From Archegozetes longisetosus (lineage: Eukaryota > Arthropoda > Arachnida > Sarcoptiformes > Trhypochthoniidae), in the NCBI GenBank assembly GCA_018873245.2, contig JAEMBT020000154.1, forward strand, positions 35,180-99,179: a DNA stretch of 64,000 bases. The letters are read 5' to 3'. Shown here piece after piece: positions 25,449 through 38,187 of the stretch. The notes beneath the pieces were generated by a model. It made no database searches and had not been told where the DNA came from. It saw only the letters and a list, made by a program, of their open reading frames with translations. How positions within the stretch are numbered: position 1 is the first letter of the stretch; the number at the start of each line of letters is the position of its first letter. The translations under genes and the position numbers were made by a program.

Positions 25449-25697
25449 TTAACCGAAACTAAGTGGAAGAAATTCGCGTCCAATTGTCTCGTTGAAATTA
25501 CAGCAATAACATATTCCAAACAAAAACTGAAATTGGCAATACCTGCTTGAATCGCGACAAATAGTATCTCTTACTCCATTATTATTTCTGTAACAACGCG
25601 CTCTGTATCCATCACAGCTTTCCAGACAGAAAGCGTTACAAGTATTGTTGCAGACTAATAATAACATAGAATAAGCAAGGAAAACTAGCAACTTCAT
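25449..25697 (-). CDS. Secreted cysteine-rich peptide, 82 residues (A copy)
   Basis: Intronless gene. Residues 1-22 are a signal peptide: Lys near the start, a Leu/Val/Ala-rich core and a small residue before the likely cut (Ala22/Phe23). The mature part of about 60 residues has eight cysteines spaced C-x3-C-x6-C-x11-C-x6-C-x8-C-x-C-C, so probably four disulphides. I cannot match this to defensins (the CxxxC and CxC steps are there but the other spacings are not) or to another named family. An antimicrobial, salivary or venom-like role is possible but unshown. Identical protein at 37939-38187 and 63394-63642; diverged paralog at 50406-50654. The TATA box of the loop paralog is not present at the corresponding place upstream here. 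Confidence 0.8.
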   Translation of the reverse strand: MKLLVFLAYSMLLLVCNNTCNAFCLESCDGYRARCYRNNNGVRDTICRDSSRYCQFQFLFGICYCCNFNETIGREFLPLSFG

Positions 25698-28149
25698 CGC
25701 GAAAAGTCAGTGAAACTCTGATTGCAGCTCATTTTTATCATGTCAGCTCACTAGAATTGTCCTACAAATTAACCAGTTAGAAGGTTAGCATATTCTAAAT
25801 AATTGAACTAAATAAAAAACGAAAATATTAGTCACTTAAAGGTTAATAGTATAAGTTTATTAGCCCTTCATAAAAGATGTAGGGTAAAATGTTCCAAGTT
25901 TTACTTTAAAAATTTCGCTAAATTCAGCGAGTATGATTCCTCAAGAATCTAAGTATTTCTCAGTCGTACAACTGACTCTGAATAATAGAAAACCTGATCA
26001 GTTTGGCGTTATAACTTTATTTTTAAAACGTTTTCTGACAATACTTCTTTCTGAAAACAGAAATTCGCTCCAACATTGCAGTGCTACGTAATTGCTACGT
26101 GTCACAACTTTAAATATCGGTATTAGAAGTTTTAACAACTGACGACGTTGCAGGAGATAGTAGCTAAAAAATTAATTGACTAATAAATTGAAATATCGAA
26201 AATAAGGACTAACTTTGATTTGAAAAGCATTTGGATTAACCTAAAATAGATATAAGGCGAGGAAAACTTGAGGTAACATTTTAGCCCAAATTAATTGTAC
26301 GTTTTCGGTAGCTAAGTTGTGATGAAGGGTTAGGCGATTTCATAAAAAATTAAGATATTCCAATGTTAGTATGCGTTTATCTCTACAATTCCAAACTTTT
26401 AGCCCTTCTCAGACTCAAACAGGGCTATGCCACTGATTGTGTCAAATAATATTAAGTTAATTATGAATTGGTGAATTTTTTTCAGATTCTAATTCCAATG
26501 GCTATAAAAAGGCCGAACTTCTTATTGAATTCAGAAATTAGGGAAGCTAAATATTATAATTATCTTATGTCAATATTCGTACAACGACTTAACCTTGAAC
26601 TTGAAACTGATGTCAAGATTAACATTTTAAGGTCTTATTCGTTCATTTGTTCATTTTAAGGTTAGTATTTATTTTTTGTGTATTTCATTTTTAAAAGAAA
26701 TAAAAGAGCTGACACGTCTTGCCCTTTTCTTGCATAGTTATCACATTTTCTTGAATTAGAAGTAACCCGTCTATACCATCACCAATAATTATATCTTACA
26801 CTCTTGATCAATATCTTTGAAAATGAGTGAAACACCTGCTTGGACTGCTGTTGCGATGTCATAATGAATAATACGATCGATTCTTGCATCTTCTGAATCT
26901 GCATTCTAATCAGACAAATCAATCCCAGAATCAACTTCCGATTTAAGCAGTGCAATTCAAAGCTGGTGAGGGTAAATACTTCTTGCTATAGTGTTCGGAG
27001 TTACAGGAATGAAAAGGGTAACAACAAAACTACAACTTCTGCATCTGATATTTTAACAGTCATTTATGATATGCCAACCAAAAATGTTAATTTTGGTCAG
27101 GAGAATGTTTCAATAGTTGAATTAAGCTTAAATACTGGCACTGATCTGAAAAATAGAGAGGAAGAATTCGATTGGGAAAATGATATAAATTAAGGAAGAT
27201 AAGCAATAGAAACAAGAAAATATATATAGCTAACTGCTCTTAAGTTTAACGACCTAATGAGATAAGCTTTGTAATTTCACGACTTATTTACGGACATGTA
27301 GATACTGCAGATAAATCACAGTACGGTAACTTTGCATCAGGTTTAACTCAATTAATTAGTCTACCGTACTGAATTTAGTCCATTACTAATTTTATGAAAT
27401 CATACCAGTGGGTATATCATAGTTTGTGAGCAATAAACACTAGAAAGCTATTTCAAGAGCTTTGAATTTGGTTATCTTTGAGTCACTTAATTTGTGATTT
27501 AAGTATTTTTCTTCGCAAAATCATTTTTGTACTTCTTATTTCTTATTCAAACAGCAAGCTACAGACGCTAAATCTCTGATATATTGATAACAGTAAATAA
27601 TATTATTTAACTAGTAACTTACTCTGAAAAACCGAACACTCCGTCATAATATCGTATTCCTCGGTCTATTAGCATTTCTATGACTAAATTGAAGTGTTGG
27701 TATTGCAATCTATTGAGTATTGTTCGAATACCGAATTAGGAGAAGTAGTTCAGTTAGATCCAGGCTCTGGGAATCACTAGCTGTAATAAGCTTAACTTTT
27801 AAGCACTTTACTTAAACAAAAAACTAGTATAACACTATTTTACCTCAAAAATATATCAAATGGAGTAATGTTTCGTTTATGGGATAAAATGGTAGAATGA
27901 AAAAGCTTTTAAAGATTGTTGAACATGTGTACTTGGAATTCCATGTTTAATTTCCCGGAAAATGGTTAAAATGTAGGTTTAACTATTCTTAAAAGGTATT
28001 TTGTATTGTTTCTGGGAAGGCGAACAAATGCTTTAAAATAATATGCGTATCATCAAGTTAGATTAATTTTGAGACTAAAAATAATGGACGTTGACTTCAA
28101 AAAGAGGTACATAACCCTCTCAGTATTCCTAGATTATAAGGTAGTAAAC

Positions 28150-28658
28150 ATTAAAATTAATTGGCTTAAATTAAACTTTTATAAAATTTCTTCGTCACTT
28201 AAACTGTTTGAATTAATTAAAATAACATTAGTTTGAGATTTTCAAAAATTGAGTTTAATTAGAGATTTTAGTTAATTTTGACTATCATCGAGGAATATTT
28301 AAGTGCTCACTAATATGTTTAATCAACAAAAATGGTAAAAATCGGATCGTTTTAATTGTAGCTTAGATCGCTAGTATTTTTAGGCATTTTATTTACTGCT
28401 GAATTCTATGGCGTTTATAAGGTGTGGTTCTAAAAATGATTTAAACTACAGTCCAAAACGATTCTATTTATGCCATTTTTATGTTTATTAGGCTTATTAG
28501 CGAGCACTTGAGCACTCCTCGATAAGAGTAAAAAATAACTAAAATTAATCTTTAATTGAACTCAAATTTTGAAAATCTCATTCAAATTAATGCTAATTTA
28601 ATCAATTCCTATACTTTAAATGATAAAAATTTAATTTAAACCAATTAGTTTTAATTTT
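28150..28658. mobile_element. Foldback-type element, arms ~240 bases (A)
   Basis: A 509-base imperfect palindrome centred near 28404. The outer arms start attaaaattaattggcttaa and return inverted at the right end. The inner arms share atcgaggaatatttaagtgctc-like blocks. No open frame. Resembles a foldback or long-TIR MITE; no clear target duplication. Confidence 0.7.
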
Positions 28659-31600
28659 TAGTTGAGAAAAATTTATACTCAAGTTTTTAAATTAATATTT
28701 TTGTCAGTAATTGTTAGTTGAGGTTTAGATTTCATATCTAAATAACTACTATGTTTTGTATTATCAAATGTTTTATAGAAGTTTGAGTATTAATTGGTTT
28801 CATATACTGTCCGTTTTTTAAAAAAACTACTCAGATTTTATAGTTAAGACTTTATTGCTTTTGGAAATGTGAGTCAAAAGTGAAATCGCTTACTCATTCA
28901 CTGAAATTTGAATGTTTCAAAATAAACCTTTAATAATAAACTATAATCTCACAAAGCTATTTCAGAACTGTAATCATACAAAGTAGTTTTAGATATGTAA
29001 AAATAAATTTGATTCAATTCTAAGAATAGTTGCATTGGTCGGCCCAGTTTTACAAAATTTTTCAAAAAATCTGGCTCTAACCTTATCACAAGATTTAGAT
29101 AGTAAATGAGTTTTCAAGATAAAAATTCTTTCGTTGTGAACATTGATTTTGAATTAAAAGCACTTTTAATCATAAAAATAATGACTAAGTAATAAAATTT
29201 TGCTATATATGTTTTAAACTTACTCATTAGTAAGTTCTGATTCATGAGTAATAATAAAGAAAAATTGTTATAAGCATTTGAGTTTAGTTTTAAAAAAATG
29301 GACAGTATATAATCCAATGTCACAATAATAAAGTTACTTAAGAAATCCAATGAAATTGAGGTATCAAAAGACTTCTGTTTTATAATCTGATACTGAAAGG
29401 GGATCAATGTGTACATATTGAGTAAAAGATTTTTACACTACTTTCATAACTACCTATGAAGTTTATGTGAACAAATTTTGAAACTGATAATCCCCTGATG
29501 TCTCTTACAAATTTTTTTACAAACGTAATGTATCTAAGAAAACTTTAATCTTCATTAAGCTAAGAAAAATTATGGTTCTGAATCACCAAGTTTCTTACAA
29601 ATGAAAAAGCAAAGCATAATTCTGATTGCCTCAGGAAAATAAATAGATTTCTAAAGCTTTTATATGTATAACTTATTCTTGACTAATATAACCAATTCAT
29701 ATTTGTTAGTGGAATTAACTTTTCTCTAACTTCTTTCTGATAAAGCAGAAATGAAGATTACTTTCGCAAGAAATTCACGTGATGACTGACTTTTAATACT
29801 ATTAAGTAGTGAATCATCTTTGAGGTCATTCAAATTCATTACCCAATTACTTTTATCAAGCAATATAGGCTCATAGTCTGATCTTCCTTTATAATCCAAT
29901 AACCTCATCTTATCAATGATCCCTCATTGATAATTGGTTTCGTTCTATAATGAAACAACTTATTTTTTATTTTTTACAACAATACTTTTGAGCTTCTAAA
30001 TTTTCTGTATAAAAACAGTTGAAATATACTTTAAACTCTCCATATTGGCCACCGCTTAGCATTTGTTCGGATCGCAATATTTAGTTCTAACGTCTAATGC
30101 ATCTCTAGTTCTAAGACTAACTTCATTGAATATGTAGTTAATTCTTTAAATTACTTTAAGTATCAACTTGATTGTTAGTTACTTATTGTTTTTGTTTTAT
30201 TATTAAGTTAGCTTCAGGTGTTTAAATTAAAATTAAATCAGGTCAGGCTAATTTAAAATATATTCGGTAAATATTTAGGTTAAAGTAATTTCAGTTTCGA
30301 ACGGGCTTGGTTAACAAACAATTTGAATCACTATTATTCAATGAATTTACTGGTATTGAACAAATTAGTTTTATAATCGAAAACAAGCTAAACACATGGA
30401 AAGGTTCTTAAAGATAGTTCATTTATGCTCTCTGTGATGAGAATAAAAGTTCTGATCGTTTTTCATCAAATACAAGTTTGAGGATCAATGATTCATAGTG
30501 AAAACTCAAGTTTTGTCTTCGAGAAAATTCAGTTCAAAGGGTTATACGAAAATTGATTTTATGTACTTACAGATTTGTATCAGAATTAAATAGTTTCTGG
30601 GCTACAGCTCCTAAGCTGCAGTTTTACGAACGTATTTATCCCTCATAATATTCAACTATATAAATAAACATACATTAAACAGTTCCTCTATATCATTTGA
30701 GTCTTGAATCATCAACTTGAAACTGTATTGTACTATCGCGAGATTCTGAGAATTAACGAATTTATATACTCCTAAATAATTTTATGAATATTTTAATATT
30801 TAATTTTAAAGTTTATTAACCGAAATTCTCACAAATTTAAATTTAAATAACTACCTGCGGGTTGTAGCCTCAGAAATTACATGAGCTTCTTCTCATGTAA
30901 AACCTGATAATTGTTTTAAATTGATAAACCTTTAATTTAGGTATTTTTCTATTGCCTTTCATAGATAAATATATAAAACTGTATAGCTATAAGATATCTA
31001 ATGCAAAAGTATTCCAAGATCAAGAAGTTGTGATTGAAAATTTCTGGTTTTTAAAATGTTTAGTTGTCTCTATATCGAAGAATAGAATGAAGATCTCAAA
31101 TTGGCTTTAATTTTAGATGATGTCTTCCAAACAAACAGCTCTCAGTTGAAATAATTTGCTACGTTCAAGAAAAATGAATATAAAAATTTACGAGTAATTC
31201 TCAATTATCAATAACCAAGAATTTTATTTAGGTTCACCTACTATTAAGTCTAAGAAGTTCTTGAATTATCTTAATATAAATCAAATTAAAATAATTTGAT
31301 ATTAATGTATGCAGGTCGAAAATAGAACAAAGGCGATTCCCCTTTTTGGGTCATCTGAGCCTCCGATGAAACCTGTGCTGTTTGATAGGACTTATTGATA
31401 CGGTTGAATCAACAGTCTTCGAGATATAACATTGAGAACAGCTAAACAAGGCACTTAGCCAGGGCAACCTGAAGGCGTTAGTCGAAGAGTAGCCTCTCTC
31501 TAACGCTTAGGAAATTAAAAGGACTTAAGAAGAGTCTAGGAAACAGTTCAAGTTTTTAGGTCAGAAATTGAATCATTATTAATCAAATTTGTTTAAGATG

Positions 31601-31796
31601 CTTATCTCTGAACTCTCTATCATAATTAATACGTTTAGCTTATGAGAAAGTTTTACCGATTTCACGTAACAAACTTTTAGATATTCGAAAGCTTATGATA
31701 AACGTATCGACTAAAGCCTTCACCTGTTGCCTACCATTGCCGCGGGGGCGGTGCTGACATAGTTGCATGGATCTGACCCGTCGATGTCGTCTAATT

Positions 31797-31837
31797 GTTA
31801 GCAGATCTCAAAATATGCTGTTTTGAGATCTGCTAAC
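31797..31837. repeat. Dyad of the A/A' palindrome
   Basis: Perfect 17-base stems (left arm gttagcagatctcaaaa) around a 7-base loop tatgctg at 31814-31820. Outside the stems symmetry breaks for about 20 bases (31773-31796 against 31838-31858) before the long arms pair again. The flanks are GC-rich (ccgcgggggcggtgctgac) compared with everything around. Confidence 0.95.
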
Positions 31838-34800
31838 AATCATAGAACTACAACGACGGGTCAGATCCATGCAACTATGTCAGCACCGCCCCCGCGGCAA
31901 TGGTAGGCAACAGGTGAAGGCTTTAGTCGATACGTTTATCATAAGCTTTCGAATATCTAAAAGTTTGTTACGTGAAATCGGTAAAACTTTCTCATAAGCT
32001 AAACGTATTAATTATGATAGAGAGTTCAGAGATAAGCATCTTAAACAAATTTGATTAATAATGATTCAATTTCTGACCTAAAAACTTGAACTGTTTCCTA
32101 GACTCTTCTTAAGTCCTTTTAATTTCCTAAGCGTTAGAGAGAGGCTACTCTTCGACTAACGCCTTCAGGTTGCCCTGGCTAAGTGCCTTGTTTAGCTGTT
32201 CTCAATGTTATATCTCGAAGACTGTTGATTCAACCGTATCAATAAGTCCTATCAAACAGCACAGGTTTCATCGGAGGCTCAGATGACCCAAAAAGGGGAA
32301 TCGCCTTTGTTCTATTTTCGACCTGCATACATTAATATCAAATTATTTTAATTTGATTTATATTAAGATAATTCAAGAACTTCTTAGACTTAATAGTAGG
32401 TGAACCTAAATAAAATTCTTGGTTATTGATAATTGAGAATTACTCGTAAATTTTTATATTCATTTTTCTTGAACGTAGCAAATTATTTCAACTGAGAGCT
32501 GTTTGTTTGGAAGACATCATCTAAAATTAAAGCCAATTTGAGATCTTCATTCTATTCTTCGATATAGAGACAACTAAACATTTTAAAAACCAGAAATTTT
32601 CAATCACAACTTCTTGATCTTGGAATACTTTTGCATTAGATATCTTATAGCTATACAGTTTTATATATTTATCTATGAAAGGCAATAGAAAAATACCTAA
32701 ATTAAAGGTTTATCAATTTAAAACAATTATCAGGTTTTACATGAGAAGAAGCTCATGTAATTTCTGAGGCTACAACCCGCAGGTAGTTATTTAAATTTAA
32801 ATTTGTGAGAATTTCGGTTAATAAACTTTAAAATTAAATATTAAAATATTCATAAAATTATTTAGAGTATATAAATTCGTTAATTCTCAGAATCTCGCGA
32901 TAGTACAATACAGTTTCAAGTTGATGATTCAAGACTCAAATGATATAGAGGAACTGTTTAATGTATGTTTATTTATATAGTTGAATATTATGAGGGATAA
33001 ATACGTTCGTAAAACTGCAGCTTAGGAGCTGTAGCCCAGAAACTATTTAATTCTGATACAAATCTGTAAGTACATAAAATCAATTTTCGTATAACCCTTT
33101 GAACTGAATTTTCTCGAAGACAAAACTTGAGTTTTCACTATGAATCATTGATCCTCAAACTTGTATTTGATGAAAAACGATCAGAACTTTTATTCTCATC
33201 ACAGAGAGCATAAATGAACTATCTTTAAGAACCTTTCCATGTGTTTAGCTTGTTTTCGATTATAAAACTAATTTGTTCAATACCAGTAAATTCATTGAAT
33301 AATAGTGATTCAAATTGTTTGTTAACCAAGCCCGTTCGAAACTGAAATTACTTTAACCTAAATATTTACCGAATATATTTTAAATTAGCCTGACCTGATT
33401 TAATTTTAATTTAAACACCTGAAGCTAACTTAATAATAAAACAAAAACAATAAGTAACTAACAATCAAGTTGATACTTAAAGTAATTTAAAGAATTAACT
33501 ACATATTCAATGAAGTTAGTCTTAGAACTAGAGATGCATTAGACGTTAGAACTAAATATTGCGATCCGAACAAATGCTAAGCGGTGGCCAATATGGAGAG
33601 TTTAAAGTATATTTCAACTGTTTTTATACAGAAAATTTAGAAGCTCAAAAGTATTGTTGTAAAAAATAAAAAATAAGTTGTTTCATTATAGAACGAAACC
33701 AATTATCAATGAGGGGATCATTGATAAGATGAGGTTATTGGATTATAAAGGAAGATCAGACTATGAGCCTATATTGCTTGATAAAAGTAATTGGGTAATG
33801 AATTTGAATGACCTCAAAGATGATTCACTACTTAATAGTATTAAAAGTCAGTCATCACGTGAATTTCTTGCGAAAGTAATCTTCATTTCTGCTTTATCAG
33901 AAAGAAGTTAGAGAAAAGTTAATTCCACTAACAAATATGAATTGGTTATATTAGTCAAGAATAAGTTATACATATAAAAGCTTTAGAAATCTATTTATTT
34001 TCCTGAGGCAATCAGAATTATGCTTTGCTTTTTCATTTGTAAGAAACTTGGTGATTCAGAACCATAATTTTTCTTAGCTTAATGAAGATTAAAGTTTTCT
34101 TAGATACATTACGTTTGTAAAAAAATTTGTAAGAGACATCAGGGGATTATCAGTTTCAAAATTTGTTCACATAAACTTCATAGGTAGTTATGAAAGTAGT
34201 GTAAAAATCTTTTACTCAATATGTACACATTGATCCCCTTTCAGTATCAGATTATAAAACAGAAGTCTTTTGATACCTCAATTTCATTGGATTTCTTAAG
34301 TAACTTTATTATTGTGACATTGGATTATATACTGTCCATTTTTTTAAAACTAAACTCAAATGCTTATAACAATTTTTCTTTATTATTACTCATGAATCAG
34401 AACTTACTAATGAGTAAGTTTAAAACATATATAGCAAAATTTTATTACTTAGTCATTATTTTTATGATTAAAAGTGCTTTTAATTCAAAATCAATGTTCA
34501 CAACGAAAGAATTTTTATCTTGAAAACTCATTTACTATCTAAATCTTGTGATAAGGTTAGAGCCAGATTTTTTGAAAAATTTTGTAAAACTGGGCCGACC
34601 AATGCAACTATTCTTAGAATTGAATCAAATTTATTTTTACATATCTAAAACTACTTTGTATGATTACAGTTCTGAAATAGCTTTGTGAGATTATAGTTTA
34701 TTATTAAAGGTTTATTTTGAAACATTCAAATTTCAGTGAATGAGTAAGCGATTTCACTTTTGACTCACATTTCCAAAAGCAATAAAGTCTTAACTATAAA

Positions 34801-34977
34801 ATCTGAGTAGTTTTTTTAAAAAACGGACAGTATATGAAACCAATTAATACTCAAACTTCTATAAAACATTTGATAATACAAAACATAGTAGTTATTTAGA
34901 TATGAAATCTAAACCTCAACTAACAATTACTGACAAAAATATTAATTTAAAAACTTGAGTATAAATTTTTCTCAACT

Positions 34978-35486
34978 AAAAATTAAAACTAATTGGTTTA
35001 AATTAAATTTTTATCATTTAAAGTATAGGAATTGATTAAATTAGCATTAATTTGAATGAGATTTTCAAAATTTGAGTTCAATTAAAGATTAATTTTAGTT
35101 ATTTTTTACTCTTATCGAGGAGTGCTCAAGTGCTCGCTAATAAGCCTAATAAACATAAAAATGGCATAAATAGAATCGTTTTGGACTGTAGTTTAAATCA
35201 TTTTTAGAACCACACCTTATAAACGCCATAGAATTCAGCAGTAAATAAAATGCCTAAAAATACTAGCGATCTAAGCTACAATTAAAACGATCCGATTTTT
35301 ACCATTTTTGTTGATTAAACATATTAGTGAGCACTTAAATATTCCTCGATGATAGTCAAAATTAACTAAAATCTCTAATTAAACTCAATTTTTGAAAATC
35401 TCAAACTAATGTTATTTTAATTAATTCAAACAGTTTAAGTGACGAAGAAATTTTATAAAAGTTTAATTTAAGCCAATTAATTTTAA
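34978..35486. mobile_element. Foldback-type element (A' copy)
   Basis: Mirror of 28150-28658 in arm A. The outward arms and the shared aagtgctcgctaat-like inner block are all present. Confidence 0.7.
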
Positions 35487-37938
35487 TGTTTACTACCTTA
35501 TAATCTAGGAATACTGAGAGGGTTATGTACCTCTTTTTGAAGTCAACGTCCATTATTTTTAGTCTCAAAATTAATCTAACTTGATGATACGCATATTATT
35601 TTAAAGCATTTGTTCGCCTTCCCAGAAACAATACAAAATACCTTTTAAGAATAGTTAAACCTACATTTTAACCATTTTCCGGGAAATTAAACATGGAATT
35701 CCAAGTACACATGTTCAACAATCTTTAAAAGCTTTTTCATTCTACCATTTTATCCCATAAACGAAACATTACTCCATTTGATATATTTTTGAGGTAAAAT
35801 AGTGTTATACTAGTTTTTTGTTTAAGTAAAGTGCTTAAAAGTTAAGCTTATTACAGCTAGTGATTCCCAGAGCCTGGATCTAACTGAACTACTTCTCCTA
35901 ATTCGGTATTCGAACAATACTCAATAGATTGCAATACCAACACTTCAATTTAGTCATAGAAATGCTAATAGACCGAGGAATACGATATTATGACGGAGTG
36001 TTCGGTTTTTCAGAGTAAGTTACTAGTTAAATAATATTATTTACTGTTATCAATATATCAGAGATTTAGCGTCTGTAGCTTGCTGTTTGAATAAGAAATA
36101 AGAAGTACAAAAATGATTTTGCGAAGAAAAATACTTAAATCACAAATTAAGTGACTCAAAGATAACCAAATTCAAAGCTCTTGAAATAGCTTTCTAGTGT
36201 TTATTGCTCACAAACTATGATATACCCACTGGTATGATTTCATAAAATTAGTAATGGACTAAATTCAGTACGGTAGACTAATTAATTGAGTTAAACCTGA
36301 TGCAAAGTTACCGTACTGTGATTTATCTGCAGTATCTACATGTCCGTAAATAAGTCGTGAAATTACAAAGCTTATCTCATTAGGTCGTTAAACTTAAGAG
36401 CAGTTAGCTATATATATTTTCTTGTTTCTATTGCTTATCTTCCTTAATTTATATCATTTTCCCAATCGAATTCTTCCTCTCTATTTTTCAGATCAGTGCC
36501 AGTATTTAAGCTTAATTCAACTATTGAAACATTCTCCTGACCAAAATTAACATTTTTGGTTGGCATATCATAAATGACTGTTAAAATATCAGATGCAGAA
36601 GTTGTAGTTTTGTTGTTACCCTTTTCATTCCTGTAACTCCGAACACTATAGCAAGAAGTATTTACCCTCACCAGCTTTGAATTGCACTGCTTAAATCGGA
36701 AGTTGATTCTGGGATTGATTTGTCTGATTAGAATGCAGATTCAGAAGATGCAAGAATCGATCGTATTATTCATTATGACATCGCAACAGCAGTCCAAGCA
36801 GGTGTTTCACTCATTTTCAAAGATATTGATCAAGAGTGTAAGATATAATTATTGGTGATGGTATAGACGGGTTACTTCTAATTCAAGAAAATGTGATAAC
36901 TATGCAAGAAAAGGGCAAGACGTGTCAGCTCTTTTATTTCTTTTAAAAATGAAATACACAAAAATAAATACTAACCTTAAAATGAACAAATGAACGAATA
37001 AGACCTTAAAATGTTAATCTTGACATCAGTTTCAAGTTCAAGGTTAAGTCGTTGTACGAATATTGACATAAGATAATTATAATATTTAGCTTCCCTAATT
37101 TCTGAATTCAATAAGAAGTTCGGCCTTTTTATAGCCATTGGAATTAGAATCTGAAAAAAATTCACCAATTCATAATTAACTTAATATTATTTGACACAAT
37201 CAGTGGCATAGCCCTGTTTGAGTCTGAGAAGGGCTAAAAGTTTGGAATTGTAGAGATAAACGCATACTAACATTGGAATATCTTAATTTTTTATGAAATC
37301 GCCTAACCCTTCATCACAACTTAGCTACCGAAAACGTACAATTAATTTGGGCTAAAATGTTACCTCAAGTTTTCCTCGCCTTATATCTATTTTAGGTTAA
37401 TCCAAATGCTTTTCAAATCAAAGTTAGTCCTTATTTTCGATATTTCAATTTATTAGTCAATTAATTTTTTAGCTACTATCTCCTGCAACGTCGTCAGTTG
37501 TTAAAACTTCTAATACCGATATTTAAAGTTGTGACACGTAGCAATTACGTAGCACTGCAATGTTGGAGCGAATTTCTGTTTTCAGAAAGAAGTATTGTCA
37601 GAAAACGTTTTAAAAATAAAGTTATAACGCCAAACTGATCAGGTTTTCTATTATTCAGAGTCAGTTGTACGACTGAGAAATACTTAGATTCTTGAGGAAT
37701 CATACTCGCTGAATTTAGCGAAATTTTTAAAGTAAAACTTGGAACATTTTACCCTACATCTTTTATGAAGGGCTAATAAACTTATACTATTAACCTTTAA
37801 GTGACTAATATTTTCGTTTTTTATTTAGTTCAATTATTTAGAATATGCTAACCTTCTAACTGGTTAATTTGTAGGACAATTCTAGTGAGCTGACATGATA
37901 AAAATGAGCTGCAATCAGAGTTTCACTGACTTTTCGCG

Positions 37939-38187
37939 ATGAAGTTGCTAGTTTTCCTTGCTTATTCTATGTTATTATTAGTCTGCAACAATACTTGTAA
38001 CGCTTTCTGTCTGGAAAGCTGTGATGGATACAGAGCGCGTTGTTACAGAAATAATAATGGAGTAAGAGATACTATTTGTCGCGATTCAAGCAGGTATTGC
38101 CAATTTCAGTTTTTGTTTGGAATATGTTATTGCTGTAATTTCAACGAGACAATTGGACGCGAATTTCTTCCACTTAGTTTCGGTTAA
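37939..38187 (+). CDS. Secreted cysteine-rich peptide, 82 residues (A' copy)
   Basis: Same protein as the arm A copy: signal peptide to about residue 22, eight mature cysteines, no intron. Its upstream block 37745-37907 recurs at 14725-14886, where hAT sequence has replaced the gene, so this is the comparison locus for that loss. No canonical AATAAA is seen in the first 150 bases after the stop. At the position aligning with the loop copy's TATATATA the sequence is ggttaattt. Confidence 0.8.
   Translation: MKLLVFLAYSMLLLVCNNTCNAFCLESCDGYRARCYRNNNGVRDTICRDSSRYCQFQFLFGICYCCNFNETIGREFLPLSFG

Larger units (their letters stand above)
20593..31813. repeat. Palindrome arm A (~11.2 kb)
   Basis: Each position x pairs with about 63,636 minus x in arm A'. 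The whole arm matches inverted, with differences almost only in homopolymer length plus a mismatch zone next to the dyad. Contents: hairpin MITE 21492-21649; hAT derivative 21671-22322; an internal direct duplication (22331-22600 resembling 23712-23970); cysteine-rich peptide gene 25449-25697; a block at 26140-26330 related to 45010-45210; a block at 26620-26770 related to 51180-51310; foldback element 28150-28658; GC-rich dyad flank 31735-31800. The stretches 22600-25400, 26770-28140 and 28660-31480 show no gene I can support. Several 60 to 100 codon frames lie there but carry no domain. Confidence 0.95.

Noticed and set aside
26966-27193. 75-codon acidic frame in A and its mirror at 36444-36671
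   Set aside because: No signal, domain or splice evidence, and no independent diverged copy.
29114-29416. 100-codon hydrophobic frame in arm A and its mirror at 34221-34523
   Set aside because: AT-rich chance frame. Its only other copy is the palindrome partner, so conservation says nothing.
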